Assembly (NCBI RefSeq): GCF_030766935.1
Contig: NZ_JASERL010000001.1
Location: 682,001-746,000, forward strand
DNA: 64,000 nucleotides
Direction of reading: 5' to 3'
From: Streptomyces sp. KL109B
GTDB taxonomy: Bacteria > Actinomycetota > Actinomycetes > Streptomycetales > Streptomycetaceae
Position numbers and translations under genes: made by a program. The notes under the pieces were generated by a model that saw nothing but the letters and a program-made list of their open reading frames with translations, did no database searches and was not told the DNA's origin. This document shows, one piece after another, positions 41,414-49,564 of the stretch; within the stretch, counting starts at the first letter, position 1, and each line of letters opens with the position of its first letter.

Positions 41414-42422
41414 GCCCCCCTAGACGCAGGGCGCGGGAGGATCGGTTCCGCGACTCCCGTGCCCGGGGTGACCGGATTTTCCGCCCTCCGCCTCCGCGGC
41501 CCGGCACCGTGACTTCCTACCGGCACCGCCCGGGCGCCCGGCACCGTGGCTTCGGCCCGGTACCGACCCGGGCGCCCTCCGTCTCCGCTGCCCGGCACCG
41601 GGGTCTTCGGCCTGCGCCGCTCCCCGGTCATCTCCCACCCGCCCGCCCCCTCCGGGGGCTTCGGCCCCCGTCTTGGCGCCTTCTCGTGGCTGACGCCTGT
41701 CGTTTCCGGTGTACGGCACTGTGGCTTCGGGCCGGCGCCGCGCTCGGTGCCCGTGGTCTCTGTTGCCCGGTGCTGGGGCTGCGGGCCGGTGCCGCCCCCG
41801 CGCCCGTGGTTTCGTCGCCCGGCGCCGGAGTGTTGGGCCTGCCCCGCTTCCCGGTCATCTCCCACCCGCCCGCCCCCTCCGGGGGCTTCGGCCCCCGTTC
41901 AGCCGTCTCCTCGGGGTCGGCGCCCGTCGTCCGTGCAGCCCGTACCGGGGCCGCCTTGCCCACCCTGCCGCCCCAGGCGGCAGATTGCCCAAGGCGTGTG
42001 GCGTTGACCGTCTCGGGTGGGGAGCCGGGCTGCGGTGGGTTGGCGCAGGCGTGTGGGGTTGATCGCCTCGGGTGGGGAGTCGGGGCGGCGGCAGGTTGCC
42101 CAGGGCGGGTGGGGTTGGCCGTTTCGGGTGGGGAGCCGGGCTGGTGGCAGATTGCCCGAGGGGGCGTCTCGGGTGGGGAGTCGGGGTGGTGGCGGAGGGG
42201 GGGGGCAAGTGAGTCGCGTTGGACGTCAGTTGTCGGAGGGCAGGGCGTTGGGGGCGGCATGGTGGTCGAAATGGGGGGCGTGTGTCGTCGAGAGGTGGCC
42301 GTCTTGCAGGGGGCGGGCGGGGGTTCTTCGTCGGGGAGTTGGGGTGGTTCGGAGGCAGGTGTGTCATGTCGTCCTCGTGCCCCCCCCCGAGGGGCCCGGC
42401 TGTCTGGGTGCGCCCGGTAGGT
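41414..42422. repeat. 1-kb tract of degenerate GC-rich repeats without a supported gene
   Basis: No frame here looks like a real protein. From about 41530 to 41920 there are degenerate units containing CCCGGCACCG and CTTCGGCC, and a near-exact duplicated block (CCGGTCATCTCCCACCCGCC followed by CGCCCCCTCCGGGGGCTTCG) at about 41616-41663 and 41851-41899. From about 42008 to 42185, four copies of a second repeat (TCGGGTGGGGAGCCGGGCTG type) follow. The tract sits just before the MFS/MerR pair. Base composition alternates from C-rich to G-rich halves. Confidence 0.65.
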
Positions 42423-43601
42423 TCAAGCGGCAGAGGAGACCGTGGTGTTGTCGGTGCGGGGCAGGAGGAGGTAGGTCAGGGTCAGGCCGGTCAGGCTCAG
42501 CGTGGCCCCGGCCAGTCCGGTCCAGCGGAGCGCACCCGCGGCCACGAGGAGTCCGCCGAGGGCGGATCCGGTGGCTGCGCCAAGGTTGAACGCGCCGACG
42601 TTGACGGACGTCGCCAGGTTCGGGGCCGCCCCGGCATGGTGCAGGATCAGGCCCTGCAGGGGAGCGATGGTGGCGGTGGCGAGCAGGCCCAGGACGAGGA
42701 CGGCGAGGACGGCGGTGGGCTGCCAGGCGGCGGCGAACGGCATGGTCGCCAGCACACCGGTCAGGCCGCCGAACACACCGCGTACGGTCGCGGACATGGA
42801 CTTGTCGGTCAGCTTGCCCGCGGCCAGGTTGCCCAGGAAGCTGCCGGCGCCGTAGGCGAGCAGCAGGGCGGAGACGGCGGCCGGGGAGAAACCGGCGACG
42901 CGGGTGAGCAGCGGCGCGATGTAGGTGAACACGACGGAGACCCCGGAGAAGCCGACCGCGGTGGTGGCGATGGCCAACAGCACCGGCCTGCGGGTCACCA
43001 CCCGCAACTCGTCGCGCAAGCTCGTGGCGGGAGCCTGCTGCCTGGGCAGCACCAGCGCCAGCAACGCGACGGCGGCCAGGGTGAGCGCGGTGAGCACCGC
43101 GAAGGGCGCACGCCAACCAGCGGCATGCCCCAGCAGCGAACCCAGTGGCACGCCGAGCAAAGTGGCCACGGTGAACCCGGAGGCCACGGTGGCAATCGCC
43201 GATCCGGTCCTGTTCTCGGGAACCACGCCGGTGGCCATCACCAGCGCCAGCGCCAGGAACGCGGCGTGGCTGAGCGAGGAAACCAGCCGCCCGGCCAGCA
43301 GCAGTCCGAACGAGGGTGCCAGCGCGCTCAGCGCGCTGCCCACGGCAAACAGCAGCATCAGCCCGATCGCCAGGCCCTTGCGCGGCAGCCGCGCGGTCGC
43401 CACGGTCACCACGGGGCCGCCGATGACCACGCCGAGCGCGTAGGCGGTCACCGCCTGCCCCGCGGTGCCCTGCGAGACCTGAAGGTCCGCGCCCACTTCG
43501 GGCAGCACGCCCGCGACCAGGTACTCCGACGTACCGATAACGAAGACGCTCGCGCACAAGGCCGCGAGCGAAGCAACACTCTTTGTCATGCCGGTTGTCA
43601 T
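42423..43601 (-). CDS. MFS transporter under MerR control
   Basis: 392-residue 12-helix DHA1-type exporter. It opens LAALCASVFVIGTSEYLVAG and has GGPVVTVATARLPRKGLAIG between helices 2 and 3; it resembles AraJ/Cmx-like exporters. It is divergent from a MerR gene with a palindrome between. ATG 43601 is used; a second ATG lies 4 codons in. The substrate probably overlaps the MerR ligand, which is unknown. Confidence 0.86.
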   Translation of the reverse strand: MTTGMTKSVASLAALCASVFVIGTSEYLVAGVLPEVGADLQVSQGTAGQAVTAYALGVVIGGPVVTVATARLPRKGLAIGLMLLFAVGSALSALAPSFGLLLAGRLVSSLSHAAFLALALVMATGVVPENRTGSAIATVASGFTVATLLGVPLGSLLGHAAGWRAPFAVLTALTLAAVALLALVLPRQQAPATSLRDELRVVTRRPVLLAIATTAVGFSGVSVVFTYIAPLLTRVAGFSPAAVSALLLAYGAGSFLGNLAAGKLTDKSMSATVRGVFGGLTGVLATMPFAAAWQPTAVLAVLVLGLLATATIAPLQGLILHHAGAAPNLATSVNVGAFNLGAATGSALGGLLVAAGALRWTGLAGATLSLTGLTLTYLLLPRTDNTTVSSAA

Positions 43602-43617
43602 GCCGGGAAAGGTAAAG

Positions 43618-43635
43618 TCTCACATCGGTGTGAGA
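43618..43635. promoter_or_regulatory. MerR-type operator/promoter of the MFS gene
   Basis: TCTCACA-TCGG-TGTGAGA is a near-perfect dyad. On the minus strand it lies between TTGACT (-35-like) and TTACCT (-10-like) with a 19-base spacer, the stretched layout that MerR activators correct by twisting DNA. Confidence 0.75.
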
Positions 43636-43660
43636 GTCAAGTGGCATTGGGGAGGGTCGC

Positions 43661-44017
43661 GTGCGGATCGGGGAGCTGTCCCGCAGGACCGGCGTACACG
43701 AACGGCTGCTGCGCTACTACGAGGAGCAGCAACTGCTGCGGCCCGCGCGGCGTCCCAGCGGCTACCGCGAGTACGAGGAGGCGGACGTGGACACCGTGCG
43801 CCGCGTCCGCAGTCTGCTCGCCGCCGGTCTGAACACCGCCACCATCGCCACGATCCTGCCCTGCCTGCGCGACGAGGGCGAGCGTCTGGTGCCGACCTGC
43901 TCCGACCTCCTCGCCGATCTGCTCAAGGAGCGCGAGCGGATCGACAAGGCCATCACCGACCTGGAGATCTCCCGGTCCGCGCTCGACGACGTCATCGAGG
44001 CCGCCCCCGCACGGTGA
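43661..44017 (+). CDS. MerR family regulator
   Basis: 118-residue short MerR protein. The N-terminal winged helix is clear (RIGELSRRTGVHERLLRYYE, then LRPARRPSGYREYEEADVD), followed by the long dimerisation coiled coil (LLKERERIDKAITDLEISRS). It has no C-terminal ligand domain and no metal-ligand Cys cluster; a single Cys pair (ILPCLRDEGERLVPTCSDLL) lies in the middle. It probably activates the divergent exporter. GTG 43661 start. Confidence 0.88.
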   Translation: MRIGELSRRTGVHERLLRYYEEQQLLRPARRPSGYREYEEADVDTVRRVRSLLAAGLNTATIATILPCLRDEGERLVPTCSDLLADLLKERERIDKAITDLEISRSALDDVIEAAPAR

Positions 44018-44030
44018 CCGGGTCCCGCTG

Positions 44031-44645
44031 TCAGGGGAGGGTTTTGGAAGGGGCGGGGAGGAGGCCGGGGCGGGCCTTCAGGGCGTCGGTGCAGGTGTAT
44101 TCGCGGAGTGGGGCGGCGGCGGTGGGGCCGCCGAGGACGACGTGGTCGTCGTCCTCGGCCGTGGCCTCGCTGTTGGCGAAGGTGCAGACGATCTGAGCCA
44201 GGGCGTAAGGGGAGAGGTCGTCGGGCGCGGTGCTCAGGCGGAGTGCGTCCGTGGGGTCGTCCGTCAGTGGGCCCGAGACCTTGAGCCCGGAGCGGACGTC
44301 CGTCGTGTAGCCCGCCGACTTCTCCTCGCCCGAGGGAGCCGCCTCCAGCTGGTCCAGGAGCTCCCGCGCGACCACGACCCGGTCGGAGGACTGGCCGCGC
44401 TCCAGCGTGATGGTCCGGTCGACCGTCACCAGCTGCGACGTACAGACCAGATACACCTGCACCGGGAACTCGCCGCCGGCCTGCGCCCCCACCTCGTCCG
44501 ACCCCGAGAGGGCGCACCCCACGCGCGTGGGCGCGGCACCGAAGTCGGTCGGTACCTCCGTGGGCCGGATCCCGCACCCGGCGAGCAGGGGCGAGGACAT
44601 GGCCAGGAGACCGAGCAGGCCCAGCAGGCGTACGTTCCGCCTCAC
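44031..44645 (-). CDS. AfsQ-operon lipoprotein
   Basis: 204-residue lipoprotein with lipobox LAGC after a short hydrophobic signal. It has the same place, downstream of and 4 bases overlapping afsQ2, as the lipoprotein gene of the S. coelicolor afsQ operon. Mature features include paired cysteines (RVGCAL, YLVCTS, IVCTF and YTCTD). It may serve as an accessory sensor for AfsQ2 at the membrane; this is inferred from operon structure. Confidence 0.86.
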   Translation of the reverse strand: MRRNVRLLGLLGLLAMSSPLLAGCGIRPTEVPTDFGAAPTRVGCALSGSDEVGAQAGGEFPVQVYLVCTSQLVTVDRTITLERGQSSDRVVVARELLDQLEAAPSGEEKSAGYTTDVRSGLKVSGPLTDDPTDALRLSTAPDDLSPYALAQIVCTFANSEATAEDDDHVVLGGPTAAAPLREYTCTDALKARPGLLPAPSKTLP

Positions 44646-46276
44646 TTGGTGGCACCGCCTTCCCGCGCACCGGTGCCCGAGTCCGTGCCCGAGTCCGTGC
44701 CCGACTCCGACTCCGAATCCGTGTCGGAGTCCGTGTCCGTGGTGTCCTCGTCCGTCGCGGAGGTGAGCGGGCTCGCGTCGCGCGGCAGGTGCAGCGTGAA
44801 CACGGCGCCCCCTTCGGGGGAGTTCGCGGCGCCGATCCTGCCTCCGTGGATCCGCGCGTTCTCCATGGCGATGGACAGGCCGAGGCCGCTGCCCTCCGAG
44901 CGGGGCCGCGAGGCGCTCGCCTTGTAGAAGCGGTCGAAGACGTGCGGCAGGACCTCCTCCGGGATGCCGGGGCCGTGGTCGCGTACGGAGATGACGATGT
45001 CCTCGCCCTCCACACGCACCGAGACCCGCACCGGGGAGCCGCCGTGCTTCAGCGCGTTGCCGATCAGGTTCGCGAGGATCACGTCGAGGCGGCGCGGGTC
45101 GAGGCGGGCCGTGATGCCGCGTTCGGCGTCCAACTCCACGGCGTCCAGCCAGGCACGCGCGTCGATGCAGGCGGTGATCTGGTCGGCGAGGTCGACATCG
45201 TCGAGGACGAGTTTCGCGCTGCCCGCGTCGAAGCGGGTGACCTCCATGAGGTTCTCTACGAGGTCGTTGAGGCGGCGGGTCTCGCTGACGACGAGACGTA
45301 CGGCCGGTTCGATCATGGGGTCGACGGAGCCGGTCTCGGCGTCCAGTTCCTCCTCCAGGACCTCCGTCACCGCCGTGATCGCGGTCAGCGGCGTACGCAG
45401 CTCGTGCGACATGTCGGCGACGAAGCGGCGCGAGGACTCGTCGCGGGCGCGCATGTCCGCGACCTGCTTCTCCAGGTTCTCCGCCGTCTTGTTGAACGTA
45501 CGGGAGAGCTCGGCGAGTTCGTCCGTGCCGGACACGCGCAGCCGCGTGTTCAGCTTGCCCTCGCCGAGGCGGCGCGCCGCGACCCCGAGCCGGTGCACCG
45601 GCTTGAGCACGGTCGTGGCCGCGGCCTGCGCGAGCAGCGCGGAGCCGACGAGCGCGAGAGCGGTCGCGATGCCGAGCGACCAGGCGAGGGAACTCAGATC
45701 CTTGGCCTCCGGTTCGAGGGACTTGAGCATGTAGCCGGTCGGGCCGTCGTCCACGGTGGCGCCGCCGACCAGGTACGGGGTGTCGTCCTGCGTGATCCGC
45801 TGCCAGTACAGGTGGTACGCGTGCTTGTTGCCGTCGTCGACGGGCTGCTTCTTGGTCACCGCGTCCCGCAGCGACTTCGGCACATCACCGATGGTGAAGG
45901 CGTCGAGATCCGAATTGCCCACGACCTCGCGGCCGTTCTCGTCCTCCGCCATCAGCAGCACACTGAAGTGCTGGCTGCTGCCCGCCATCAGGTTCGCCGC
46001 GTGCTGCAACTCGCCCTGCGTGGGCTCCTCGGGCAGCACCGCCGCCCGGTTCTGCATCTCCTGCTTGAAGTCGCTGAGCGCCGCGTCCTGCGTGCGCGTA
46101 AGGACGGCCTCACGATTCAGCCAGTACGCGATCCCCGACGCGGACACCGCGGCCGTCAGGGCCACGAGCGCGAACACGACGACCAGGCGCAGGCGCAGGC
46201 TGGTGAAGCGCAGGCCGGCGAGGAGCGCCTTCTTCGCCGCACCCGCGGCCCGGAGCTTGTCGTGCGGTTTCGTCAC
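44642..46276 (-). CDS. afsQ2: Sensor histidine kinase AfsQ2
   Basis: 544-residue membrane kinase. Two transmembrane segments flank an extracytoplasmic sensor (LVVVFALVALTAAVSASGIA and SLGIATALALVGSALLAQAA). A HAMP domain, the H-box FVADMSHELRTPLTAI, the N-box NLIGNALKHGG and G-boxes DHGPGIPEE and GSGLGLSIAME follow. GTG 46276 overlaps the afsQ1 stop by 4 bases. The C-terminal tail is a run of Asp/Ser/Glu/Gly/Thr encoded by short hexamer-like repeats (44680-44745). The pair influences antibiotic production in S. coelicolor under nitrogen-rich conditions. Confidence 0.93.
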   Translation of the reverse strand: MTKPHDKLRAAGAAKKALLAGLRFTSLRLRLVVVFALVALTAAVSASGIAYWLNREAVLTRTQDAALSDFKQEMQNRAAVLPEEPTQGELQHAANLMAGSSQHFSVLLMAEDENGREVVGNSDLDAFTIGDVPKSLRDAVTKKQPVDDGNKHAYHLYWQRITQDDTPYLVGGATVDDGPTGYMLKSLEPEAKDLSSLAWSLGIATALALVGSALLAQAAATTVLKPVHRLGVAARRLGEGKLNTRLRVSGTDELAELSRTFNKTAENLEKQVADMRARDESSRRFVADMSHELRTPLTAITAVTEVLEEELDAETGSVDPMIEPAVRLVVSETRRLNDLVENLMEVTRFDAGSAKLVLDDVDLADQITACIDARAWLDAVELDAERGITARLDPRRLDVILANLIGNALKHGGSPVRVSVRVEGEDIVISVRDHGPGIPEEVLPHVFDRFYKASASRPRSEGSGLGLSIAMENARIHGGRIGAANSPEGGAVFTLHLPRDASPLTSATDEDTTDTDSDTDSESESGTDSGTDSGTGAREGGATK

Positions 46277-46959
46277 TGAGGCGTGTCCAGCCGGTAGCCC
46301 ACGCCACGCACCGTACGGATCAGGGTCGGTGACGACGGTACGTCCTCGACCTTCGCGCGCAGCCGCTGTACGCACGCGTCGACGAGCCGCGAGTCGCCCA
46401 GGTAGTCGTGCTCCCAGACGAGGCGCAGCAACTGCTGCCGGGACAGGGCCTGTCCGGGCCGCCGGCTCAGTTCGAGCAGCAGGCGCAGCTCGGTGGGCGT
46501 CAGTTGCAGGTCCTCGCCGTTCTTCGTCACGGTCATCGCGGCCCGGTCGATCACCAACGAGCCGAACGCGGCGGCGTCGTTGGCCTCCCGCTCGCCGCGT
46601 CGCAGCACCGCGCGGATCCGCGCGTCGAGGACGCGCCCCTGCACCGGCTTCACGACGTAGTCGTCCGCACCGGATTCGAGGCCCACCACGACGTCGATGT
46701 CGTCGCTGCGCGCGGTCAGCAGGATGATCGGCAGTTGGTCGGTGCGCCGGATGCGGCGGCAGACCTCGAAACCGTCGATGCCGGGCAGCATCACATCGAG
46801 CACGATCAGATCGGGCCGCTGCTCGCGCAGCAGCTTCAGACCGTCCTCTCCGGTGGCAGCGGTGGCAACCCGATGGCCCTGGCGCGTAAGAGACAGCTCC
46901 AGGGCCGTACGGATGGCGTCGTCGTCCTCGATCAGCAACAGGGAAGGCACAGGCGCCAT
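46273..46959 (-). CDS. afsQ1: Response regulator AfsQ1
   Basis: OmpR-type regulator: a receiver domain with acidic pocket EDDD and phospho-acceptor Asp (LIVLDVMLPG; residue 55 here, 52 if GTG 46950 is the start), conserved Thr and Lys (ILLTARSDD, YVVKPV), and a C-terminal winged helix (LTPTELRLLLELSRRPGQAL through RLVDACVQRLRAKVED). GTG 46950 would give 225 residues, the length I recall for the S. coelicolor protein. It starts 108 bases from an AfsQ1 box. Confidence 0.95.
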   Translation of the reverse strand: MAPVPSLLLIEDDDAIRTALELSLTRQGHRVATAATGEDGLKLLREQRPDLIVLDVMLPGIDGFEVCRRIRRTDQLPIILLTARSDDIDVVVGLESGADDYVVKPVQGRVLDARIRAVLRRGEREANDAAAFGSLVIDRAAMTVTKNGEDLQLTPTELRLLLELSRRPGQALSRQQLLRLVWEHDYLGDSRLVDACVQRLRAKVEDVPSSPTLIRTVRGVGYRLDTPQ

Positions 46960-47066
46960 TCTGGCCCATCAGGGGCCTTCAGTTCGACCGAGTGTGCGCG
47001 TCAGGTGCGCGGAAGCGGCGTCCAGGGAGCCTTCCTCCACATGTGCTCCCCATGATGACGACCGCT

Positions 47067-47082
47067 GTGACAGGCCTGTGAC
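47067..47082. promoter_or_regulatory. AfsQ1-binding site
   Basis: GTGAC-AGGCCT-GTGAC matches the known AfsQ1 consensus of two GTnAC repeats spaced by 6 bases. It lies midway between afsQ1 and sigQ, which fits AfsQ1 control of sigQ and of its own operon. Confidence 0.88.
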
Positions 47083-47197
47083 AGTCGACGGACACCGCCA
47101 TGAAGTCGGCCAGGCAAGCTTTTGGTCATCGCGAAGAACGACCGCGACGACGAAAACACGCAGGAAGTATTCGGTACTCCACGACGGGGGGCGCGAG

Positions 47198-47962
47198 ATG
47201 AACACGCTGCACAGCACCACCTCAAGCGCGGTTGTCACGCGTCTGCACGACATGGGCCGAGTGGTTTCCGAGCGTCACGAGAAGTCCGGTGCCGTGAGCG
47301 GGCGGGGGTGCGCTCGCGGCGCCGGGCGTCAGCACACCGGTTTCATGACGGTGGTTGACGCGCGGGAGACGGTGGCCGAGGGGGGTCACGGGGGAGCCGC
47401 GTACAGGGAGGACTCGGGGGAGCAGCGTCGGACGTCCTTGTCGGAGGCCGAGTTCACGGCCTACGTCCAGGAGCGCCGCGCCTCCCTGTACGCAACCGCC
47501 TACCACCTCACCGGTGACCGTTTCGAGGCCGAGGACCTGCTGCAGAGCGCCCTCTTCTCGACGTACCGGGCCTGGGACCGGATCAGCGACAAGGCGGCCG
47601 TGGGTGGTTACCTGCGCCGCACCATGACGAATCTGCACATCAGCGCGTGGCGCCGCCGCAAGCTGAACGAGTACCCGACCGAGGAGCTGCCGGAGACGGT
47701 CGGCGACACGGACGCGATGCGCGGCACCGAGCTGCGCGCGGTCCTGTGGCAGGCCCTGGCCCGGCTCCCCGAACTCCAGCGCACCATGCTGGTCCTTCGT
47801 TACTACGAGGGCCGTACGGACCCGGAGATCGCGGAGATCCTCGACATCAGCGTGGGCACGGTGAAGTCCAGCATCTGGCGCTCGCTGCGGCGACTGCGCG
47901 ACGACGAGGTGCTGAGCTTCGGCCGTGACCAGGAGGAGTCCTTCGGCGAACTCGTCGCCTGA
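47198..47962 (+). CDS. sigQ: ECF sigma factor SigQ
   Basis: 254-residue sigma factor divergent from afsQ1. After a variable, probably disordered 85-residue start, region 2 is ERRASLYATAYHLTGDRFEA through FSTYRAWDRISDKAAVGGYL and region 4 is LPELQRTMLVLRYYEGRTDP through ISVGTVKSSIWRSLRRLRDD. This is the SigQ architecture and locus of S. coelicolor, where sigQ is an AfsQ1 target. The start at ATG 47198 is uncertain; later starts (for example GTG or ATG near 47345) remain possible. Confidence 0.92.
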   Translation: MNTLHSTTSSAVVTRLHDMGRVVSERHEKSGAVSGRGCARGAGRQHTGFMTVVDARETVAEGGHGGAAYREDSGEQRRTSLSEAEFTAYVQERRASLYATAYHLTGDRFEAEDLLQSALFSTYRAWDRISDKAAVGGYLRRTMTNLHISAWRRRKLNEYPTEELPETVGDTDAMRGTELRAVLWQALARLPELQRTMLVLRYYEGRTDPEIAEILDISVGTVKSSIWRSLRRLRDDEVLSFGRDQEESFGELVA

Positions 47963-48296
47963 AGGCAGGGGGGAACGGGGCCCTGTTCGGGGGAGCGGGG
48001 TTCTGTGTACGGGGGATCAGTACAGGGGGAGCAAGTTACGGGGGAGCAAGTCACGGGGGAACGAGTACGGGGGAGTGGGCGGGATCGGAAGGCCGGGGGG
48101 TCTTTCCGGTCCCGTTCCGCATGCGCGGGCTCGGCACATCAATCTCTTGCGGCGCTTGAGCCGCGGGCTCGGCACATCAATCCCTTGCGGCGTTTTGAGC
48201 AGCGAGGTCCGCACATCAAGCCCCTGCGGCGATTGAGCAGCGGGGTCCGGGGCGGAGCCCCGAGACGTCAACCCCGTTACGGCGCACGAATTCCCG
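47963..48296. repeat. Gene-free stretch with tandem and dispersed repeats
   Basis: Two repeat types lie between convergent sigQ and the kinase gene. At about 48006-48078 short units of the form TACGGGGGAGCAAGT recur four or five times. At about 48130-48268, three direct copies of a CGGCACATCAATCCCTTGCG / CTTGAG unit end in the GGGGTCCGGGGCGGAGCCCC hairpin. No coding frame is convincing. Confidence 0.75.
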
Positions 48297-48929
48297 TTAC
48301 GCGGCGCGAGCCTTCACGCAGCGGCCCGCCGCCGCAGCCGCGACGCGGCCCAGCGCTTCCTCCTTGCCGCAGGCGTGCGCGCCGAGCGCCACGTGGCGCG
48401 CCACGATCGACCGTTCCGTACGCATCAGACGCCAGCCGCGCCGCAGCAGGAACGGCACCGACTTGCGGCCCTCCTTGAGGTCGCGGAGCAGCCGCCGCCG
48501 GAACGTCGTGGACGGCCGGCCGCGCAGGCACAGCGCGTCGGCCAGCACCCCCAACTCCCGGCACCGCTCCACGATGTCCGCCGCGAAGATCCCCTCCGCG
48601 ACGAACAGCGGCGTCCGCTCGATGTCCAACGTCTCCTCGCCCACCCGCGAGCTGGACGCGATGTCGTACACGGGAACGCTCGTCCGCCCCTTCGCGCACA
48701 GCGCGCCGATCGCGGCGAGCGCGGCCTCGGCGTCCCAGGACAGCGGCGAGTCCCAGTCGATGTCCGAAGTACCGGGCACCAGCGGCAGCGTGGGGTCCCC
48801 CGTCTCCTTGTAGAAGTCGTCGAGGCACAGGACGGGCAGCCCGGAGCGGGCGGCGAACGACGATTTGCCGGAGCCCGAGGGGCCGGAGAGCAGGACGACC
48901 CGTGTCGGTATCGGAGGATGCGAACTCAC
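48297..48929 (-). CDS. Uridine kinase-like P-loop kinase
   Basis: 210-residue protein. The Walker A motif LLSGPSGSGKSSFAARSG is at the N-terminus, then LDDFYKETGDPTLPLV and DWDSPLSWD, the substrate-binding pattern of uridine/cytidine kinases, and a late FVAEGIFAADIVERCREL. It should phosphorylate a nucleoside, fitting the salvage context, though its promoter lacks the regulon palindrome. GTG 48929 is chosen because it starts just before the P-loop; upstream sequence is Cys/His-rich and unlikely to be coding. Confidence 0.82.
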   Translation of the reverse strand: MSSHPPIPTRVVLLSGPSGSGKSSFAARSGLPVLCLDDFYKETGDPTLPLVPGTSDIDWDSPLSWDAEAALAAIGALCAKGRTSVPVYDIASSSRVGEETLDIERTPLFVAEGIFAADIVERCRELGVLADALCLRGRPSTTFRRRLLRDLKEGRKSVPFLLRRGWRLMRTERSIVARHVALGAHACGKEEALGRVAAAAAGRCVKARAA

Positions 48930-49054
48930 GAGACACCAGTGTGCGGCATGGCGGGCGTGGTGAGTCCCCCGCGTGGTGCCGTTGTGGCGCGCACCACCGC
49001 AACTACCGTGTGCGTACACGTGATTACGCAAACGAAAGGCTCGGGCGGAACGTC

Positions 49055-49471
49055 ATGGCACGACACACGGACTCCACCTCATCGACCGCCGTGCGGCGCG
49101 CCCTGCTGCGCGTTGGGCTCACTGTGACGGCGGCCGGTGCGGCTGTCGGGGCGGGGGGTGCGGCGGCGAGTGCGGCGCCGGATCCGTCGCCCTCGCAGTC
49201 GTCGGCGGGTGACACGAATCTGGAAGCGGCGGCCGGGGGCGTGTCCACGGCGCTGCATTCGGCCACGGCGAACGGGGTCGGGACGCTGAAGCGGTTGCAG
49301 TTGGATCCGTTGGCCGGGACGGGGACGGATCCGTTGGACAACGCGGTGGCGACGCAGGTGGCGGATTTCGCGCCGGTGAGTACGGCGGCGGTGACCGGGC
49401 CTGTGGCGTCGGGGGCGTCGTTGGAGGAGTTGCCGGTGGTGGGGCCCGCGACAGGTGTGCTGCCGGGCTGA
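49055..49471 (+). CDS. Small secreted protein, similar in build to the one at 40102
   Basis: 138-residue protein with a twin-basic signal region (RRALLRVGLTVTAAGAAVGA and ASAAP). The mature part ends SLEELPVVGPATGVLPG. It shares with the protein at 40102 an Ala-rich helical middle and a hydrophobic Gly/Val/Leu-Pro tail. Function unknown. It is convergent with the aldehyde dehydrogenase pair through a repeat. Confidence 0.72.
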   Translation: MARHTDSTSSTAVRRALLRVGLTVTAAGAAVGAGGAAASAAPDPSPSQSSAGDTNLEAAAGGVSTALHSATANGVGTLKRLQLDPLAGTGTDPLDNAVATQVADFAPVSTAAVTGPVASGASLEELPVVGPATGVLPG

Positions 49472-49477
49472 GTCCTA

Positions 49478-49535
49478 CGTCGCGGGGCCCTGCCCCGGAC
49501 CCCGCTCCTCAAGCGCCGGAGGGGCTCGAGTGGTC
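49478..49535. repeat. Dispersed GC-rich repeat, single copy
   Basis: CGGGGCCCTGCCCCGGACCC followed by CGCTCCTCAAGCGCCGGAGG and GGCTCGAG, between convergent genes. Confidence 0.7.
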
Positions 49536-49564
49536 TGAGGAGCGGGGCTCTTGGGGGTTTGGGG

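Noticed and set aside
41284..42367. Several Pro/Arg/Gly-rich frames on both strands in the repeat tract
   Set aside because: They consist of repeated low-complexity peptides, have no ribosome-binding site or recognisable domain, and no strand is favoured by codon-position bias.
48000..48270. Possible CRISPR-like array
   Set aside because: The units are short and directly abutting without unique spacers, no cas genes are present, and part belongs to the dispersed repeat found elsewhere.
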